A stretch of 8,545 bases of DNA from Bacteroidetes bacterium QH_10_64_37 (GTDB taxonomy: Bacteria; Bacteroidota; Rhodothermia; Rhodothermales; Salinibacteraceae). The notes beneath the pieces are model-generated. The model ran no database searches. It was not told the origin of the DNA and was given only the letters and a program-made list of their open reading frames with translations. Made by a program: the position numbers and the translations under genes. The stretch spans positions 1-8,545 of the forward strand of contig PXSZ01000012.1 in assembly GCA_003023105.1 (NCBI GenBank), in the 5' to 3' direction. Position 1 is the first letter of the stretch. Each line of letters opens with the position of its first letter. Positions 6,447 to 8,545 of this stretch are shown here, piece after piece.

Positions 6447-7757
6447 ATGCCATCTCTGTTCCGTCGTCTCCTCGGGCTCTGTCTTTGTGCCGCACTGCTC
6501 GGCCTGCCTGCCGGGTGCAAGTCGACGGAGCAGCAAACTGATGAGGACTCGTCCTCTCCACCGGCCCGAACGACGATTCAGCCGGAGTTCGCAGCCCCGG
6601 GCACGTCGGTGCGGACCGTTCAGCTCTACCCGGGCGACAATGAGCGAAGTCTCCCCGTGGTGACGCTCAACGGGGGCACGTCCCTGACGCTGGAGTTTGA
6701 TCTGATGGCGGAGCAGGGGCGTCCGCTGTCGGTTTACTTTCAGCACGCGGATCGGCAGTGGCGCCGGGACCTCTCGGCGAGCCAGATTTTGGAGTCGTTT
6801 CAGGACGATCGCCTCGTCGATTACCGGCCGTCGCAAGGCACTGAAGTCTCCTACGTTCACTACCAATACCGCTTTCCCAACGACGACATCCGCTTCCAGA
6901 TCAGTGGCAACTACATCCTGCGCGTGACCGAACGCGGTCGTCGCGACTCAGTCCTTTTCGAACAGCCCTTTTTCGTGGCCGAGGAGAAAGGCGGACTCCG
7001 TCTGGGGGCCGAAGTGATCAACAGTCCGGGCCAGCGGACGCCCTCGTTTCGGCCGACCGCCCGCTATACGCCTCCCCCCGAGGCTCGGGGCGATCCGCTC
7101 GGGCACACCGTCTGCTTCGTGCAGAACGGTCGCCTCACCGACACCCGGTGCGAAGACCAGCCTCTGCTGGCGAGTCAGCCGGAGCTGGAGTTTGAGTTGG
7201 AGCGAGGTCGAGCGTACGCGCCCACTACGGCCGACTACCAGCTCGACCTCAGTGAACTCCGAGCAACGGCTCAGATCGCCTCGGTCGACCGTACGAGATC
7301 CCCGTTTCGGGTCCTGTTGGATGCCGACTACGCCCGCTTCGGCGAGAATCCGGGACGGCCGACGGGCCCCGGCCAGCCGATTGTGCGTGGCGCCGTCTCC
7401 AATCGGCTCGATCCGGCCCTGAGTGCCGAGTACGTGGAAACGACCTTCGTTTTCGTCCCCTCCGACGACCGGCCGTACGGCAGTCCCTTGGTGGTCTCGG
7501 GCAGCTTTAGTGGCATGGACCCGCGCCGGGGCACGAGGATGGAGTGGAACGCGACCCAGGAGCAGTATGAGAGAACCGTCCTCCTCAAGCAGGGGAGGTA
7601 TCAGTACTTCTACTCGACCGACGACCCAGCCCTCACGAAGCAGATTCAAGCGAACCAGCCTCGCCCCGCGGGCACCTACACGGCCTTCGTCTACTACCGG
7701 GATGCACGCCACAACACCGATCGGTTGCTCCGGGTGAGTGGCTTTACGCCACAGTGA
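6447..7757 (+). CDS. Type IX secretion system plug protein (DUF5103), predicted lipoprotein
   Basis: This 436-aa protein matches DUF5103, the family of the Plug protein that closes the SprA translocon of the Bacteroidota type IX secretion system (shown for Flavobacterium johnsoniae). Visible family features are RTVQLYPGDNERSLPVVTLN near 56-75, a bulky strand SVYFQHADRQWRRDL (95-109), DYRPSQGTEVSYVHYQYRFP (125-144), SGNYILRV (153-160) and a C-terminal Ig/FN3-like half with PLVVSGSFSGMD and LKQGRYQYFYSTDD. The N-terminus is RR, a hydrophobic stretch, then LPAGC with Cys24 as the likely lipidated residue. Pro at -3 is unusual for a lipobox, and the region after Cys24 is acidic and Ser-rich. C223 and C235 could form a disulfide. 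The ATG at 6447 gives the signal directly. No convincing promoter is seen in the 168 bp upstream, so it may be read through from the peptidase gene. Confidence 0.83.
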   Translation: MPSLFRRLLGLCLCAALLGLPAGCKSTEQQTDEDSSSPPARTTIQPEFAAPGTSVRTVQLYPGDNERSLPVVTLNGGTSLTLEFDLMAEQGRPLSVYFQHADRQWRRDLSASQILESFQDDRLVDYRPSQGTEVSYVHYQYRFPNDDIRFQISGNYILRVTERGRRDSVLFEQPFFVAEEKGGLRLGAEVINSPGQRTPSFRPTARYTPPPEARGDPLGHTVCFVQNGRLTDTRCEDQPLLASQPELEFELERGRAYAPTTADYQLDLSELRATAQIASVDRTRSPFRVLLDADYARFGENPGRPTGPGQPIVRGAVSNRLDPALSAEYVETTFVFVPSDDRPYGSPLVVSGSFSGMDPRRGTRMEWNATQEQYERTVLLKQGRYQYFYSTDDPALTKQIQANQPRPAGTYTAFVYYRDARHNTDRLLRVSGFTPQ

Positions 7758-7790
7758 CCAGCCATACTGATAGGCGTGTAGGTATGGAAG

Positions 7791-7850
7791 TGTGGAGGTG
7801 TGGAAGGATGGACGTGCTTGCGTGGGAGGCGCCCCCTGCAAACGCACGCA
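7791..7850 (-). repeat. Dispersed repeat, copy B (inverted partner at 1531-1590)
   Basis: Read on the minus strand from 7850, this block begins TGCGTGCGTTTGCAGGG, identical to copy A, and matches it at 46 of 60 positions. It lies 33 bp after the plug gene and before the convergent cold-shock terminator. Similar TTCCA/CCTCCAC-type pyrimidine runs extend on to about 7776 on the minus strand, so this copy may be longer. No coding function is apparent. Confidence 0.6.
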
Positions 7851-7892
7851 GCAGGCTGGAGCTTCACAGTTTAGCAAATTTCCTTTGGATCA

Positions 7893-7925
7893 ATAAAAAC
7901 GCCCCACCCCTTGCGGGATGAGGCG
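7893..7925 (-). terminator. Intrinsic terminator of the cold-shock gene
   Basis: On the minus strand CGCCTCATCCC (7925-7915), loop GCAA, and GGGGTGGGGCG (7910-7900) pair over 11 bp with two G-U wobbles, followed by TTTTTAT. Read on the plus strand the same two positions are C-A mismatches and there is no good T-run, so the element is directed at the minus-strand gene. It begins 32 bp after the cold-shock stop codon. Confidence 0.88.
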
Positions 7926-7956
7926 CCTTTTCGGATAATATGGTCGGGCCGGTCGT

Positions 7957-8172
7957 TCAACCAATGACGCGCACCTCCTGGGCATTGGGTCCCTTGTCCG
8001 TATGACCGACCGAAAATTCCACCCGGTCGTTTTCTTCGAGGCTTTTGAAGCCGTCGGCGTCAATTTCGCTATAGTGGACGAACAAATCCTCGTCTCGCTC
8101 TTCGGCGACGATGAATCCGTAGCCCTTTTCGTTGCTGAACCACTTGACGGTTCCGGTTTCGCGCTCTGCCAT
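7957..8172 (-). CDS. Cold-shock protein, CspA family
   Basis: This 71-aa protein is a single cold-shock (OB-fold) domain that binds single-stranded RNA/DNA and keeps mRNA unfolded. It shows TGTVKWFSNEKGYGFI at 6-21, containing RNP1 (KGYGFI, 16-21), and RNP2 as LFVHY (30-34). Aromatic contacts W11, F12, Y18, F20, F31, H33 and Y34 are present; the usual FVHFS is FVHYS here. Length matches the family (about 65-75 aa). It is unusually acidic, with 17 Asp/Glu and 8 Lys/Arg, consistent with a high-salt cytoplasm. The ATG at 8172 is chosen because the cold-shock domain starts there; an in-frame extension to 8493 crosses the promoter and is not protein-like. It is monocistronic, convergent with the plug gene, with its own promoter, long leader and terminator. 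No strong Shine-Dalgarno is seen. Confidence 0.96.
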   Translation of the reverse strand: MAERETGTVKWFSNEKGYGFIVAEERDEDLFVHYSEIDADGFKSLEENDRVEFSVGHTDKGPNAQEVRVIG

Positions 8173-8278
8173 TGTGCTGCTGGAAGTCGGTAGAAAGAAT
8201 ACGTGCTGCGCGGCAGAGCATCCCCACCCGTTGCACACACCGCGAGGAGTGGCGCCAGATGTCGATGAACTGCCACAT
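8173..8278 (-). promoter_or_regulatory. Long 5' leader of the cold-shock gene
   Basis: If transcription starts about 7 bp after the -10 box, the cold-shock mRNA carries roughly 105 untranslated nt. Long structured leaders act as temperature-responsive elements in Escherichia coli cspA, so a similar role is possible. I could not identify a specific conserved cold-box or a strong hairpin by eye; the function is inferred from length and position only. Confidence 0.4.
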
Positions 8279-8284
8279 ATTTCC

Positions 8285-8313
8285 ACTATACAATTTTCAA
8301 AACCGAATGTCAA
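8285..8313 (-). promoter_or_regulatory. Strong sigma-70-type promoter for the cold-shock gene
   Basis: On the minus strand there is a perfect -35 TTGACA (8313-8308), a 17-bp AT-rich spacer and a -10 TATAGT (8290-8285, five of six to TATAAT). It stands in the most AT-rich part of the window, upstream of the cold-shock gene and facing it. It shares its -35 sequence and spacer length with the promoter of the histone-like gene. Confidence 0.8.
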
Positions 8314-8458
8314 TCTTTTCAGCTCGGCTCTCAGCTTTTTTTCAGTAGTGAGAAAGAATTCATACGTGGACAGCCCGATTTGATGGAAGATTGTATCGCA
8401 CCGCTTCGCCTGGCTTGTATCTGTTCCTATTGCGGTTTCAAGCAACCCCTTTTGTATT

Positions 8459-8536
8459 GGGGTCATCCTGAGCGGAGCGCACTCTGAAAGCACTTCTTCC
8501 CTGCGGTCAGGGCGAAGCGGAGTCGAAGGATCCCCC
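8459..8536. repeat. Repeat-like element with short inverted ends at the right window edge
   Basis: The segment begins GGGGTCATCCTGAGCGGAGC and ends AGTCGAAGGATCCCCC, with ATCCT/AGGAT near its ends in inverted orientation and an inner hairpin CCCTG-CGGT-CAGGG (8499-8512). The CATCCTGAGCG...AGTCGAAGGAT wording resembles a common intergenic repeat family in many bacterial genomes. That resemblance is from memory and unchecked. It may continue past the window. The 145 bp between it and the cold-shock promoter (8314-8458) shows T-rich runs but no gene I can support. Confidence 0.45.
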
Positions 8537-8545
8537 GAATTCGGT

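Noticed and set aside
6948..7877. 309-codon open frame on the minus strand opposite the plug gene
   Set aside because: It starts inside dispersed repeat copy B and runs antisense to a well-supported DUF5103 protein.
8173..8493. N-terminal extension of the cold-shock protein to 178 aa
   Set aside because: It runs through the TTGACA/TATAGT promoter and leader, has no domain, and CspA proteins are about 70 aa.
8528..8542. Adjacent BamHI (GGATCC) and EcoRI (GAATTC) sites that recall a cloning polylinker
   Set aside because: The flanks do not match a vector I recognise and GGATCC is part of the repeat-like end. Coincidence is likelier than vector carry-over.
1..8545. CRISPR array, tRNA, rRNA, transposase or phage genes
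   Set aside because: No regularly spaced repeats, cloverleaf-type segments or recognisable transposase/phage protein motifs were seen on either strand.

Overview
The window looks like a chromosomal stretch from a GC-rich, salt-adapted member of the Bacteroidota/Rhodothermota, most like Salinibacter. Three things point there. The gene families are Bacteroidota ones: a DUF5103 type IX secretion plug, a DUF3078 envelope protein and a short Hc1-type histone H1-like protein. Many proteins are rich in Asp/Glu, including the cold-shock protein (17 acidic against 8 basic residues) and the tail of the acyl-CoA dehydrogenase. Start codons mostly lack a strong Shine-Dalgarno sequence, as is usual in this phylum. 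The species is an inference; no rRNA or tRNA gene is present to confirm it.

Layout, left to right. Positions 1-1401 hold the 3' part of a VLCAD/ACAD9-type acyl-CoA dehydrogenase gene. A 294-bp gap follows, with a weak hairpin and one copy of a dispersed repeat. Positions 1696-2427 encode an acetylglutamate-kinase-like protein that has lost the expected catalytic residues. A strong promoter (2523-2551) drives a 63-aa histone H1-like protein (2601-2792), closed by a perfect 15-bp hairpin terminator (2904-2941). Three plus-strand envelope genes come next: a secreted DUF3078 protein (3035-3979), a multi-spanning membrane metallopeptidase with a TPR tail (4020-6278) and a lipoprotein form of the type IX secretion plug (6447-7757). 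The right end is a minus-strand cold-shock gene (7957-8172) with its own promoter, about 105-nt leader and directional terminator. It is flanked by the second, inverted copy of the dispersed repeat and by a different repeat-like element at the window edge.

How the genes fit together. The histone-like and cold-shock genes are stand-alone nucleic-acid-binding units with strong promoters. The 3035-7757 block is the most coherent group: all three products are predicted to sit in or cross the envelope, and one belongs to the T9SS outer-membrane gate. A functional link between the membrane peptidase and secretion is suggested only by adjacency. No CRISPR array, transposase, phage gene, rRNA or tRNA was seen. 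No complete new system could be shown. The least ordinary items are the degenerate kinase-like protein, the membrane gluzincin-TPR protein beside the plug gene, and the repeat pair.
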